Part shown: positions 25,903 to 34,119 of the stretch, one piece after another
How positions within the stretch are numbered: position 1 is the stretch's first letter
How the letters are laid out: every line of letters starts with the position of its first letter
From: an uncultured Ruminiclostridium sp.
Lineage (GTDB): Bacteria > Bacillota > Clostridia > Oscillospirales > Ruminococcaceae
Reading direction: 5' to 3'
NCBI GenBank assembly: GCA_947594425.1
Contig: CANQED010000007.1
Span: 47,922-111,921 of the forward strand
Length of the DNA stretch: 64,000 nt
Notes under the pieces: generated by a model
Database searches by the model: none
Told to the model about the DNA's origin: nothing
The model's input: only the letters and a program-made list of their open reading frames with translations
Translations under genes and position numbers: made by a program

Positions 25903-26760
25903 ATGAACATTTTGTTATCAAACGGCGTTAATAAAGCTGTTATTTCCTCGCGCGGCGCAGAATTAAAAAGCCTTGTTATAAGCGATAGGGAGATAATATG
26001 GCAGACCGATACCAAGTACTGGGACAAGTCGTCGCCGCTCCTTTTCCCCGCGGTAGGGAATGTAAAAAATAACCTCACCGTGATAAACGATAAGACGATA
26101 AATATGCCTAAGCACGGCATATGCAGGGATAAAGAGTTTATTGCCGAGCAAAAAGCCGACAATTCGGCGGTGTTCTCATATTCATACACACCACAAAATA
26201 TGAACGAATACCCGTTTGCTTTCTCGCTCTCTTTGACTTATACCCTTACCGATAAAGAGCTTATTATCGACTACAAGGTCGCTAATCTCGGGGCTGACAC
26301 AATGTTCTACTGCATAGGCGCTCACCCCGCCTTTGCCTGCGGAGATATCAATAAATGCGCGGTAGTATTTGACAAAGAAGAATGCTGCGCCTGTCCGGTA
26401 AAGAATGCCGAGGGGCTGTTTGCGGAAAATAACCGTGTAAAGCGGCTGGACAATTCCCGCACCCTCACTCTAAGCGGCGATATGTTTGACAACGACGTAA
26501 TATATTTCGACAAGCTGAGTTCGCGTAAGGTCACCTTTACCGAGGAGGGGAATACCCTCGCGGTGATATCCTTTGACGGGTTTGAAACGCTCGGCTTGTG
26601 GACCCCTGCGGGAAAGAACGCCCCGTTCTTATGTATAGAGCCGTGGTGCGGCAGCGACGATTATGACACCGACAGCGGCATTTTCTCCCAAAAGCGCGGT
26701 ATACAGTCGCTCTCGCCGAACAATGATAAGTCTTATCGCATGGTGATATCTGCCGAATAA
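25903..26760 (+). CDS. Aldose 1-epimerase family protein (LacX-like)
   Basis: A 285-residue cytosolic protein of the galactose mutarotase-like fold. Signs are RGAELKSLVISDREIIWQTD at the start, PLLFPAVGNVKN, MPKHGICRDKEF (the conserved His-Gly of the LacX group), HPAFACG (the second active-site His), and the late FETLGLWTP and EPWCG. LacX-like proteins are poorly characterised relatives of aldose epimerase, assumed to act on sugars or sugar phosphates. It follows the mannanase by 22 bases with AAGGAG as ribosome site and is ended by a terminator, so the two genes form a short sugar-use operon. Confidence 0.88.
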   Translation: MNILLSNGVNKAVISSRGAELKSLVISDREIIWQTDTKYWDKSSPLLFPAVGNVKNNLTVINDKTINMPKHGICRDKEFIAEQKADNSAVFSYSYTPQNMNEYPFAFSLSLTYTLTDKELIIDYKVANLGADTMFYCIGAHPAFACGDINKCAVVFDKEECCACPVKNAEGLFAENNRVKRLDNSRTLTLSGDMFDNDVIYFDKLSSRKVTFTEEGNTLAVISFDGFETLGLWTPAGKNAPFLCIEPWCGSDDYDTDSGIFSQKRGIQSLSPNNDKSYRMVISAE

Positions 26761-26776
26761 ATTTATTATTAAGCTT

Positions 26777-26824
26777 ACCCCATATGCCTTAGATTTTTAT
26801 AAATCGCGGGTATATGGGGTTTTA
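26777..26824 (+). terminator. Rho-independent terminator of the mannanase operon
   Basis: ACCCCATAT pairs with ATATGGGGT across a 26-base loop that can pair further, followed by TTTTAC. It begins 16 bases after the stop. Confidence 0.75.
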
Positions 26825-26899
26825 CTATATATTTAGCACTAAGCGTGACGATATTAGGAAAAGATTTTGTGCAGGTATACGAATAACTGTACGAATTTA

Positions 26900-26928
26900 T
26901 TGACATCCGTTTTGGGGTATGTTATACT
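26900..26928 (+). promoter_or_regulatory. Sigma-A promoter of marR-citrate synthase
   Basis: TTGACA at 26900-26905 and TATACT at 26923-26928 with a 17-base spacer. Confidence 0.85.
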
Positions 26929-26935
26929 TTATTTA

Positions 26936-26961
26936 CTAACAAAAATAGCTATTTTTATTAG
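26936..26961. promoter_or_regulatory. Palindromic operator at the transcription start of the MarR gene
   Basis: CTAACAAAAATAGCTATTTTTATTAG is written here as arms: CTAA/TTAG outside and the perfect 16-base core AAAAATAGCTATTTTT at 26941-26956, with one mismatch between them. It begins seven bases after the -10 box, so a dimeric regulator bound here would block its own promoter, as MarR proteins usually do. Confidence 0.65.
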
Positions 26962-26974
26962 GGAGATAAGAGTT

Positions 26975-27400
26975 ATGGATTATAACAGCTTGGCGGAGGA
27001 ACTGTTGAACGCGAAAAACAGCCGCCCGAAGATCCGTTTCGACCGCACCCTGTCGCATTTGCTTAACGGTGAAATAGTTATCCTGTATTATCTCGAAAAG
27101 CATGGCGGCAAGGCTTATCCTAAAGAGCTCAGCGACGAGCTTGTAGTAAGCACCGCGAGGGTGGCGGTATTGCTCAACACCCTCGAAAAGGACGGGCTTA
27201 TCACGCGTAAGCACGACAATCCCGACAGCCGTCATACGACCGTAATGCTAAGCGACAAGGGCAGGCAGTTTATTCTGCTGCGCAGGCAGGAGCTGCTGAC
27301 TTATTTTTCCAACGTTTTGGAAAATTTAGGCGAGGCTGACGCAGTCGAATATGTACGGCTCCAAAAAAAGTTTATCAGCGCTATGAAGGATGAAAAGTGA
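26975..27400 (+). CDS. MarR-family transcriptional regulator
   Basis: A 141-residue winged-helix regulator. I chose ATG 26975 (MDYNSLAEELLN) because GGGAGA lies upstream and the earlier start would overlap the promoter. The DNA-binding part is recognisable: PKELSDELVVSTARVAVLLN (helix-turn-helix, about 52-71), LEKDGLITRKHDNPDSRHTT (wing, with the Asp-x-Arg of MarR proteins), and LSDKGRQF. The ligand is unknown. It precedes citrate synthase by 39 bases in the same transcript, and a palindrome covers its start site, so it likely controls itself and citrate synthase. Confidence 0.9.
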   Translation: MDYNSLAEELLNAKNSRPKIRFDRTLSHLLNGEIVILYYLEKHGGKAYPKELSDELVVSTARVAVLLNTLEKDGLITRKHDNPDSRHTTVMLSDKGRQFILLRRQELLTYFSNVLENLGEADAVEYVRLQKKFISAMKDEK

Positions 27401-27439
27401 TCCGAGTGGATGTTAAGAGCAAAGAAAGGATGATGTATA

Positions 27440-28768
27440 ATGAGCTTTGAATCAATGTACGCTTATATCGCAAAGAAAGAACCTCTTTGCGTTCAAAATG
27501 ACCGTATAGATGACGCATTATTTAAAGAATACGGAGTAAACCGCGGACTGCGCGACCTTAACGGTAAGGGCGTGCTAACCGGTCTTACGCGCATATCCGA
27601 CGTTATATCCTTTAAAGAGGTAAACGGCGAACGTATACCGATAGACGGCGAATTGTGGTATCGGGGATACAATGTAAAAACGCTTATCTCGTCGCTAAAC
27701 GGAGAGTTCGGCTTTGAAAAGACCGCATATCTGCTTATTTTCGGTCAGATGCCGAGCGATGACGAGCTTAAAGAGTTTAAGGGCATTCTCAGCAGCAGCC
27801 GAAAGCTGCCCGATGATTTTACCCGCGACGTTATTATGAAGGCGTCCACCCACGATATTATGAATTCTATGACGCGCAGCATACTTACACTTGCGTCGTA
27901 TGACCCCGCGACTAATTCGGGGGTGCTCTCCGACTCTATCAGGCAGTGCTTGTTTTTGCTTGCGGTATTTCCCATGCTTGCGGTATACGGGTACCACGCC
28001 TATAATCATTATGTCAATTATGAGAGTATGTACATCCACCGCCCTAATCCTAAGCTGAGCACGGCGGAGAATTTCTTATATATGCTGCGTCCCGACGGGC
28101 AATATACCGACCTTGAGGCTAAGGTGCTCGACGTCGCCTTAATGCTTCATATGGAGCACGGCGGCGGCAACAACTCGACCTTTACCACTCGAGTTATAAC
28201 CTCGTCGGGCTCGGACACCTATTCGACTATGGCGGCGGCAATGTCCTCGCTAAAGGGGCCAAAGCACGGCGGCGCAAATATCAAGGTAATGGAGATGATG
28301 CGCAATATCCGCGACAATGTCTCCGACACCTCCGACTGCGACGCGCTGAGAGATTATCTTTCTAAGATACTCGATAAGCAGGCGTTTGACCGCAAGGGGC
28401 TGATATACGGGCTCGGACACGCGGTATACAGCATTTCCGATCCGAGAGAGGGCATATTTAAGGGATATGTCGAGAAGCTTGCTAAGGCTAAGGGCAGGGA
28501 AAAGGACCTCGAGCTTTATCTCAATGTAGAGCGCATAGGTCCCGAGCTTATCGCCGAGAAGCGCCATATATTCAAGGGAGTAAGCCCCAACGTCGATTTT
28601 TACAGCGGCTTTGTGTACGAAATGCTCGGCATACCGCAGGAATTGTTCACCCCATTGTTCGCCATAGCAAGAATAGCAGGCTGGAGCGCGCACAGGATAG
28701 AAGAGCTTGTAGGCTCGGGTAAGATAATCCGTCCCGCCTATAAGAGCGTTATGGAAAAAATAATGTGA
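27440..28768 (+). CDS. Citrate synthase
   Basis: Condenses acetyl-CoA and oxaloacetate to citrate, probably for glutamate synthesis via a partial Krebs cycle. The 442 residues include LWYRGYNVKTLI, MLHMEHGGGNNSTFTTRV (first catalytic His, about 238), GPKHGGANIKVMEMM, YGLGHAVYSISDPRE (second His, near 319), and NVDFYSGFVYEMLGIP (catalytic Asp, near 376), then FAIARIAGWSAHRIEE. It resembles the citrate synthase of gut Clostridia with a 50-60 residue N-terminal extension. AAAGGATG is the ribosome site. A regulator gene lies directly upstream and a terminator directly downstream. A methylcitrate synthase is less likely, as no prp genes are near. Confidence 0.92.
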   Translation: MSFESMYAYIAKKEPLCVQNDRIDDALFKEYGVNRGLRDLNGKGVLTGLTRISDVISFKEVNGERIPIDGELWYRGYNVKTLISSLNGEFGFEKTAYLLIFGQMPSDDELKEFKGILSSSRKLPDDFTRDVIMKASTHDIMNSMTRSILTLASYDPATNSGVLSDSIRQCLFLLAVFPMLAVYGYHAYNHYVNYESMYIHRPNPKLSTAENFLYMLRPDGQYTDLEAKVLDVALMLHMEHGGGNNSTFTTRVITSSGSDTYSTMAAAMSSLKGPKHGGANIKVMEMMRNIRDNVSDTSDCDALRDYLSKILDKQAFDRKGLIYGLGHAVYSISDPREGIFKGYVEKLAKAKGREKDLELYLNVERIGPELIAEKRHIFKGVSPNVDFYSGFVYEMLGIPQELFTPLFAIARIAGWSAHRIEELVGSGKIIRPAYKSVMEKIM

Positions 28769-28773
28769 TATAT

Positions 28774-28799
28774 AAATCCCGACCAAGCGGTCGGGATTT
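28774..28799. terminator. Bidirectional terminator between citrate synthase and spoVAE
   Basis: AAATCCCGACC pairs perfectly with GGTCGGGATTT (11 pairs, loop AAGC), five bases after the citrate synthase stop and 14 bases beyond the spoVAE stop on the other strand. Confidence 0.85.
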
Positions 28800-28812
28800 A
28801 AGCTTTATATGG

Positions 28813-29190
28813 CTATTCTTGCCTTGTCCTGTCTGTCCTCTTAAAGATTAGCGCCACTATAAGTCCGAATATCATCGCCGCGGTAACTCCCGCCGAGCAA
28901 GCGGTAAAGCCTCCGGTAAATATCCCGAGCAGTCCGTCCTTATCTATCGCCTCGCGCATACCCTTAGCAAGCAGACTGCCAAAGCCCGTAAGCGGCACCG
29001 TAGCACCCGCCCCGGCAAAGTCGATTATCGGCTGATACCAGCCGAGCGCCCCGAGTATAGTCCCCGCCACCACAAAGGAGACCAGTATCCTCGCGGGGGT
29101 CAGCTTTGTAAGGTCGATAAGCACCTGACCTACCGCGCAGATAGCGCCGCCTATCACAAACGCCCAAAAGTATTCCATAAAAACATCCAT
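28813..29190 (-). CDS. spoVAE: Stage V sporulation protein AE
   Basis: SpoVAE is one of the inner spore membrane proteins needed for dipicolinic acid uptake into, and release from, the spore. The start at 29190 (MDVFMEYFWAFVIGGAICAV) is preceded by TAGGAGGT; the longer open frame runs back into spoVAD. The 125 residues form four to five hydrophobic segments, with LTKLTPARILVSFVVAG, GWYQPIIDFAGAGATVPLTG and GFTACSAGVTAAM typical of the family. It ends the spoVAC-spoVAD-spoVAE cluster and marks the organism as an endospore former or descendant of one. Confidence 0.93.
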   Translation of the reverse strand: MDVFMEYFWAFVIGGAICAVGQVLIDLTKLTPARILVSFVVAGTILGALGWYQPIIDFAGAGATVPLTGFGSLLAKGMREAIDKDGLLGIFTGGFTACSAGVTAAMIFGLIVALIFKRTDRTRQE

Positions 29191-29201
29191 AATTTTACCT
29201 C

Positions 29202-30215
29202 CTAAAGCGTATCGGCTATCTCCACTACGTGTGATATTCCCGGTATGCTTTCGCCCTGCTGGCTCATTGTCGTTGACATTAGCGCGCCCGTCGCGGCAAA
29301 GAGTACACGGTGTAATTTTCCTCCGGCGATACTCGGGAGAATATGCGCGCACAATACCGACGCACTGCACCCGCAGCCCGAGCCGCCCGCGTGAACGTCC
29401 TGCTTTTCGCGGTCATACAGCATTAGTCCGCAGTCGTTGTGCACTCTGCTTATATCCACCCCTCGCTTATCAAAAAGCTCACAGAGTATATCCGTGCCGA
29501 CCTGCCCTAAGTCTCCCGTAAATATCCCGTCATAGTCGTCGGGGGAGGAACAGGTATTTTCAAAGTGCCGCGACAGGCTGTCGTATGCCGCGCCCGCCAT
29601 AGCGGCGCCCATATTGTTTGCATCCTTTATACCCATATCGGTTATCTTGCCGACCGTTACCGCCTTGATATAGGGCGGCTTTTCGGCGGCGGCGGTTATG
29701 CAGCAGCCCGCGGCAGTAGCGGTCCATTGTGAGGTGGGCGGGCGCACGCCCCCGTAATTTATCGGAAAGCGAAATTGCCGCTCAGCCGAGCAAAAATGCG
29801 ACGAGGTTATTGCCGCAAACCTTTCTCCGAGCCGCATATCCGCAAAGAGCGACGCGAGCATAAGGCTCTCCGCCATTGTCGAGCAAGCTCCGTACAGCCC
29901 TATAAACGGCACGCCGCTGTCCCTAAGCCCGTATGCCGAGCCTGTGCATTGATTTAAAAGGTCGCCCGCAAATATAATGCTGAGGTCGGATTTTTGCAGT
30001 CCCGATTTATTAAGCGCCATTTCAAGGGCGTATTGCTGAAATTTGCTCTCCGACTTTTCCCAGGTGTCCTCTCCTATCTCTGCGCCGCTTGCCACATAAT
30101 CAAAGCAGTCGCCGAGGGGGCCCTCGCCCTCCATTTTGCCTACCGCCGCCGCGTATGAGTACGCCGATACGCCGTTAGTAAGCCTTATTGAGCCGTCTTT
30201 TATAAATTCTGCCAT
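29202..30215 (-). CDS. spoVAD: Stage V sporulation protein AD
   Basis: SpoVAD is the soluble DPA-binding component of the SpoVA channel and has a thiolase-like fold. I chose ATG 30215 (MAEFIKDGSIRLTNGVSAYS), which has AGGAGG seven bases upstream. Family-typical stretches are ESKFQQYALEMALNKSGLQ, FAGDLLNQCTGSAYGLRD, PFIGLYGACSTMAESLMLAS, RFPINYGGVRPPTSQWTATA and HAGGSGCGCSASVLCAHILP. The 337 residues match the usual length. It sits eight bases after spoVAC and 11 bases before spoVAE. Confidence 0.95.
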   Translation of the reverse strand: MAEFIKDGSIRLTNGVSAYSYAAAVGKMEGEGPLGDCFDYVASGAEIGEDTWEKSESKFQQYALEMALNKSGLQKSDLSIIFAGDLLNQCTGSAYGLRDSGVPFIGLYGACSTMAESLMLASLFADMRLGERFAAITSSHFCSAERQFRFPINYGGVRPPTSQWTATAAGCCITAAAEKPPYIKAVTVGKITDMGIKDANNMGAAMAGAAYDSLSRHFENTCSSPDDYDGIFTGDLGQVGTDILCELFDKRGVDISRVHNDCGLMLYDREKQDVHAGGSGCGCSASVLCAHILPSIAGGKLHRVLFAATGALMSTTMSQQGESIPGISHVVEIADTL

Positions 30216-30223
30216 AATTCCTC

Positions 30224-30670
30224 CTATGCGCACAAGCCGTAAATATAGTAGATTATCCCGTAGATAAACGCCGCGGTTATTCCGTAGACGATAACAGGTC
30301 CTGCTATTATGAACATTTTTGCTCCCGTGCCGAGTACGTACCCCTCTGTTTTAAATTCAAGGGCGGGGGATACCACCGCGTTAGCAAAGCCCGTTATCGG
30401 TACGAGTGTGCCCGCTCCGCCGTGCTTAGCTATCCTTTCATACAGCCCGAGCCCTGTAAGCAGCGCGCTTAAAAATACCAAGGTTATCGAGGTGTACGCC
30501 GACGCCTCGTCAAATTCTATCCCAAAATACTGATACATATTAAGCAGCCCCTCGCCGATACAGCAGATAAGTCCGCCTATCAAGAACGCTTTGGGTACGG
30601 TTATATACATTTTAGACGAGCCCGCGTGCTTTTTCGCGGTCTGCTCGTATTCTTTTTTTGAAATATCCAT
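30224..30670 (-). CDS. spoVAC: Stage V sporulation protein AC
   Basis: SpoVAC is a spore membrane protein that acts as a mechanosensitive channel for dipicolinic acid. The 148 residues begin with a soluble charged segment (KKEYEQTAKKHAGSSKMYI) followed by four to five helices. LIGGLICCIGEGLLNMYQ, GTLVPITGFANAVVSPALEF and GLYERIAKHGGAG are family signatures. AAAGGAG precedes the start. I could not identify a convincing sigma-G promoter upstream, though forespore expression is expected. Confidence 0.94.
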   Translation of the reverse strand: MDISKKEYEQTAKKHAGSSKMYITVPKAFLIGGLICCIGEGLLNMYQYFGIEFDEASAYTSITLVFLSALLTGLGLYERIAKHGGAGTLVPITGFANAVVSPALEFKTEGYVLGTGAKMFIIAGPVIVYGITAAFIYGIIYYIYGLCA

Positions 30671-30755
30671 AGTGATGCTCCTTTTATAATGTTTTCGGTG
30701 ATTATTATGAGATATTTTTGCTTAGCTTATCAGCGGAAAAATCAGGTCGCCGCGA

Positions 30756-30784
30756 TTGACAACGCGCTCAAAATGTGGTATATT
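30756..30784 (+). promoter_or_regulatory. Sigma-A promoter of the phosphoglycerate mutase gene
   Basis: TTGACA at 30756-30761, 17-base spacer, TATATT at 30779-30784, 41 bases before the chosen start. Confidence 0.8.
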
Positions 30785-30824
30785 ATTTATGTTGTTTATT
30801 TTTATAAAGAAAGAAAGTGTTTTA

Positions 30825-32027
30825 ATGAAATATGTGGTTTTGCTTTGCGACGGGATGGCGGATCTGCCGAGAGAGGATATCGGCGGCACGCCAATGAGCG
30901 TAGCGCATAAGCCCAATATGGATAAGCTCGCGGCGGTGTCCCGCGTAGGACTTGTAAAGACCGTGTCCGACGAGCTAAAGCCGGGGAGCGACGTCGCTAA
31001 TCTTTCTGTCCTCGGGTACGACCCCGCGATATACTATTCGGGCAGAAGTCCGCTCGAGGCTGGGAGCATAGGCATAGATATGAAACCTACCGACGTATCG
31101 CTGCGCACTAATCTTGTTACCCTATCCGACGAGCCTGATTACGAGGACAAGACGATGGTGGATTACTGCGCGGACGATATTTCCACCGCAGAGGGCGCAC
31201 AGCTTATAGACTATATTCAGCAGCACCTCGGAAATGAGCAATTTTCATTCTATAGCGGCGTAAGCTATCGGCACTGCCTTATTTGGGCAAACGGCACACT
31301 CGACATAGGAAAGCTCACCCCGCCTCACGATATAACCGGAAAGCCGATCAAAGACCACCTCGGTGCCAACGAGAACGGCAAGGTGCTTATAGATATGATG
31401 AAAAAAAGCTATGACCTGCTAAAAGACCACCCCGTTAACCTCGACCGTATAAAGAGGGGACTGCGCCCCGCAAACAGCATATGGTTCTGGGGAGAGGGCG
31501 TGCGCAGAGAGCTTACTCCCTTTGCCGATAAATACGGGCTCAGCGCCGCTATGATATCTGCCGTCGATCTGCTTAAAGGTATAGGCAAGTTTACGGGTAT
31601 GCAGGTGATTAACGTCGAGGGCGCTACCGGCTACATCGACACCGACTTTGACGCTAAGGCCGAGGCCGCCGTTAAGGCTCTGCGCGACGGGAGAGATTTT
31701 GTATACATACACGTTGAGGCTCCCGACGAGTGCGGACATCGCTTTGAGGTACAAAATAAAATAAAGTCTATCGAGCTTATCGACGAGAAAATTCTCGGCA
31801 GGATATTAAAAGAATTTGAGGGGGAGGAGATACGCATACTTGTATGCCCCGACCACCCGACCCCGCTCGAGCTGAGAACTCATACAAACGCACCCGTGCC
31901 GTTTATGATATACGACAGCACCGAAAAGCGCGAGGGTGTTAAGTGCTTTTGCGAGCAGAGCGCTAAGGACACGGGAGATTTTGTCCCGCGCGGCCACGAG
32001 CTTATGGGGCAATTTTTGAAGAAGTAA
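30825..32027 (+). CDS. Cofactor-independent phosphoglycerate mutase (ApgM type)
   Basis: Interconverts 3- and 2-phosphoglycerate in glycolysis. The 400-residue protein belongs to the archaeal-like ApgM branch of metal-dependent mutases of the alkaline phosphatase superfamily. Signs are KYVVLLCDGMADLPRED at the start (metal Asp), KPGSDVANLSVLGYDP (catalytic Ser), GRSPLEAGSIGIDM, YIHVEAPDECGHRFE (metal Asp/His) and CPDHPTPLELRTH (metal Asp/His). Start 30825 gives the usual N-terminus; the longer open frame would include the promoter. In some Clostridia this type has been linked to phosphonopyruvate or homoserine-kinase-like roles, but all catalytic motifs for the mutase are here. It is a single-gene transcript. 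Confidence 0.9.
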   Translation: MKYVVLLCDGMADLPREDIGGTPMSVAHKPNMDKLAAVSRVGLVKTVSDELKPGSDVANLSVLGYDPAIYYSGRSPLEAGSIGIDMKPTDVSLRTNLVTLSDEPDYEDKTMVDYCADDISTAEGAQLIDYIQQHLGNEQFSFYSGVSYRHCLIWANGTLDIGKLTPPHDITGKPIKDHLGANENGKVLIDMMKKSYDLLKDHPVNLDRIKRGLRPANSIWFWGEGVRRELTPFADKYGLSAAMISAVDLLKGIGKFTGMQVINVEGATGYIDTDFDAKAEAAVKALRDGRDFVYIHVEAPDECGHRFEVQNKIKSIELIDEKILGRILKEFEGEEIRILVCPDHPTPLELRTHTNAPVPFMIYDSTEKREGVKCFCEQSAKDTGDFVPRGHELMGQFLKK

Positions 32028-32040
32028 ATAATAAGGCACA

Positions 32041-32079
32041 AAAACAGCCGATGAAAGCTTTGCTTTCATCGGCTGTTTT
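32041..32079. terminator. Bidirectional terminator, 18-pair stem
   Basis: AAAACAGCCGATGAAAGC pairs perfectly with GCTTTCATCGGCTGTTTT around a TTT loop. It lies between the convergent mutase and M23 peptidase genes and has T runs in both directions. Confidence 0.92.
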
Positions 32080-32089
32080 ATATCCAAAA

Positions 32090-33952
32090 TTATAGCCCGT
32101 TAAGGTAGTATCGGGGATTTAGCCTGTCGTTTCCGTACCTTACCTCAAAGTGGCAGTGATTGCCATAGGCGCGTCCCGTCTGTCCGACGGCCGCTATACA
32201 CTGACCTTGATATACGTACTGACCTACCGAAACATATATTTCGCTGTTGTGGCCGTATAGGGTGGTATAACCGTCCTCGTGCTCTATCATTACCATATTG
32301 CCGTAGCCTCCGCTGTCCCAGCCTGCGTATGTGACCACGCCGCTAGCGCCCGCATAAACGTCCGCGCCGTACGCGCCGCCTATATCCACGCCGGTGTGAC
32401 CCGCATATCCGCCGTCCCAGTAGCCCCATTCCCATAATGTGCCTCCCTGTACAGGCCATATGTACTTTTTATCATATTGTACCGATTCGTCTGAATAATG
32501 CGACGACTGCGGCGGGAGGGTGCCCTCGGAGATTATCTCGGATACGGGCTCTTTTACCGTCTCGGTCTTAATGATAGTGCGCCTCGTCTCGACGCCGTTA
32601 ACGTAGTACACCCTCGCGGTGACCTTATTAGTGCCGTCCTCGCCTTCTTGCAGGGTCGTAAACACGCCCTCGTAGTGCTCGTCGTCGGTGACGTTCTCGG
32701 TATCATAGGGCACATTTACCTCGTACTCGACTGTCCTTGCGACGCTTATCGAGAGGAAGGGGACGCTCTGCTCGAGCAGCAGCTTTTTGCCCGCGCGCAT
32801 AACGTAGTCCTCTTCGGTTATCTCAGGATTGTATTCTTCAAGCGTGGATATAGGGATGTCCAGCTTGTCCGAAATAAGCGACGGCGAGTCGCCCTCCTGG
32901 ACGGTATAATATGTAGCCTGCTGCTTTTCGGAATTGAGCAGCTTAATTATCTCCTCGGTCGGAACGATACTCTCCGCTAAAAACAGTCCCGGCTCGTAGG
33001 TTATATCCTGCTCTATGGCTATTTCCTCGTCCTTTGAATTATTGCTGTAGGATTTGAGAATGCGCTGTATCTCGGCGTCGATAGGTTCATTGTCGGATAT
33101 CGCGCCGTAAAATTTGCCGTCGATATACATACCGAGCGCGTATTCGATATTAGCGTCGGACATCTCGAGCATCATATTAGCAAGCTGAAACTTTGATATG
33201 TATTGCTGATCCCCGAGCATTTCGAGCGAGTACTGCGGGGAAAATTTCATATCCGCCGCGCTTCCGCCCGCATAGGTTATCCTTTCGTTGGTTATGCGCT
33301 CGGCGTCAGAGTACACCTGCTCGCTCTCGATATAGCCCATCATCTTGCCGTTTACCGAGAGCTTTATGGCGTAGCTTGTGCTGTTAACGTAATTTACTAT
33401 ATTAAATAAGAACGCCACGGCTATGATAGGTGCGGCGTAGTTGAACACCGTTACTAAAAGCCCGTGCTTTCCGAATAGCGCGTCTTTGATGATCGCGCGC
33501 TTTATTCTGAATGCGGTTTTGCGGTCGTGGTCCGCCTCGGCCTTTTTTATCTCGGCGCGTGAAATTTTCAGCGTGCGCCTTGTTCTTAGAAAGGGCGACG
33601 CGATAAATTTAAACAGCGCCGAGAACATCCTCACCAGCGCGTCGCGAAACAGCACCGTGTGCTTCCATAAAAATTTTCCGAACACAGCAAGAAGACCCAC
33701 GGGCTTAATTATCGCCACCGCGAGCACTCCGCAAATATATCCTCCAAAGGCGGATATTGTATCAAAAAACTTATTTACATATATATTATCCTCCGACTTT
33801 TGCACCTCGTCGGACGCTTCGTCGGGCATAGGCTCGTCATCCGCGTCAGTTGTCGGGTGGGTATCGGCAAGCATTATTTCTTCTATATCTTCTTCAGGCT
33901 GCTCGGTCTTTTCTTCTTCGCCGACAGCCTGCGGTATATCGGTAAGGCTCAT
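32090..33952 (-). CDS. Membrane-anchored M23 peptidase with LysM and G5 domains
   Basis: A cell-wall endopeptidase of 620 residues. An acidic cytoplasmic N-terminus (1-60) is followed by a hydrophobic segment (about 65-95), a basic loop and a membrane helix (about 168-190). The large outer part holds a LysM domain (about 347-395, YTVQEGDSPSLISDKLDIP), a G5 domain (about 400-475, ending VETRRTIIKTETVKE) and a C-terminal M23 domain. Its zinc ligands are GHTGVDIGG (His/Asp), the catalytic YGHNSE and HCHFEV. It should cut peptide cross-bridges in peptidoglycan. The ATG follows GAAAGGAGA. The promoter carries a perfect -10 box and three WalR-like half-sites upstream, so cell-wall stress control is likely. 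Confidence 0.93.
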   Translation of the reverse strand: MSLTDIPQAVGEEEKTEQPEEDIEEIMLADTHPTTDADDEPMPDEASDEVQKSEDNIYVNKFFDTISAFGGYICGVLAVAIIKPVGLLAVFGKFLWKHTVLFRDALVRMFSALFKFIASPFLRTRRTLKISRAEIKKAEADHDRKTAFRIKRAIIKDALFGKHGLLVTVFNYAAPIIAVAFLFNIVNYVNSTSYAIKLSVNGKMMGYIESEQVYSDAERITNERITYAGGSAADMKFSPQYSLEMLGDQQYISKFQLANMMLEMSDANIEYALGMYIDGKFYGAISDNEPIDAEIQRILKSYSNNSKDEEIAIEQDITYEPGLFLAESIVPTEEIIKLLNSEKQQATYYTVQEGDSPSLISDKLDIPISTLEEYNPEITEEDYVMRAGKKLLLEQSVPFLSISVARTVEYEVNVPYDTENVTDDEHYEGVFTTLQEGEDGTNKVTARVYYVNGVETRRTIIKTETVKEPVSEIISEGTLPPQSSHYSDESVQYDKKYIWPVQGGTLWEWGYWDGGYAGHTGVDIGGAYGADVYAGASGVVTYAGWDSGGYGNMVMIEHEDGYTTLYGHNSEIYVSVGQYVYQGQCIAAVGQTGRAYGNHCHFEVRYGNDRLNPRYYLNGL

Positions 33953-33992
33953 TAGATCTCCTTTCTAAGATAGTTTTTGTTCCACTGATTAC

Positions 33993-34021
33993 ATTATATC
34001 AAAACGGTAACAAATTTTCAA
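33993..34021 (-). promoter_or_regulatory. Sigma-A promoter of the M23 peptidase gene
   Basis: On the minus strand TTGAAA (34016-34021), 17-base spacer, TATAAT (33993-33998). The spacer contains GGTAACA, a fourth copy of the repeat found upstream. Confidence 0.8.
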
Positions 34022-34027
34022 CCCTTT

Positions 34028-34055
34028 TGTTACCGTTCTGTTACCGTTTTGTAAC
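34028..34055 (+). promoter_or_regulatory. Three WalR-type half-sites upstream of the M23 peptidase promoter
   Basis: TGTTAC (34028), TGTTAC (34039) and TGTAAC (34050) repeat at exactly 11 bases with five-base gaps, matching the WalR (YycF) pattern TGTWAH-N5-TGTWAH. They end seven bases from the -35 box. WalRK is the essential Gram-positive system that turns on peptidoglycan hydrolases, which matches the gene served. walR itself is not in the window. Confidence 0.65.
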
Positions 34056-34119
34056 TATTTTCGTAAATCTACACAATCACAAAGCGGCTATATATTATAT
34101 ACTTATGCACATTGCACAA

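Noticed and set aside
30671..30720. Sigma-G promoter for spoVAC
   Set aside because: A CATTATA box lies too close to the ribosome site and no matching -35 stands at the right distance.
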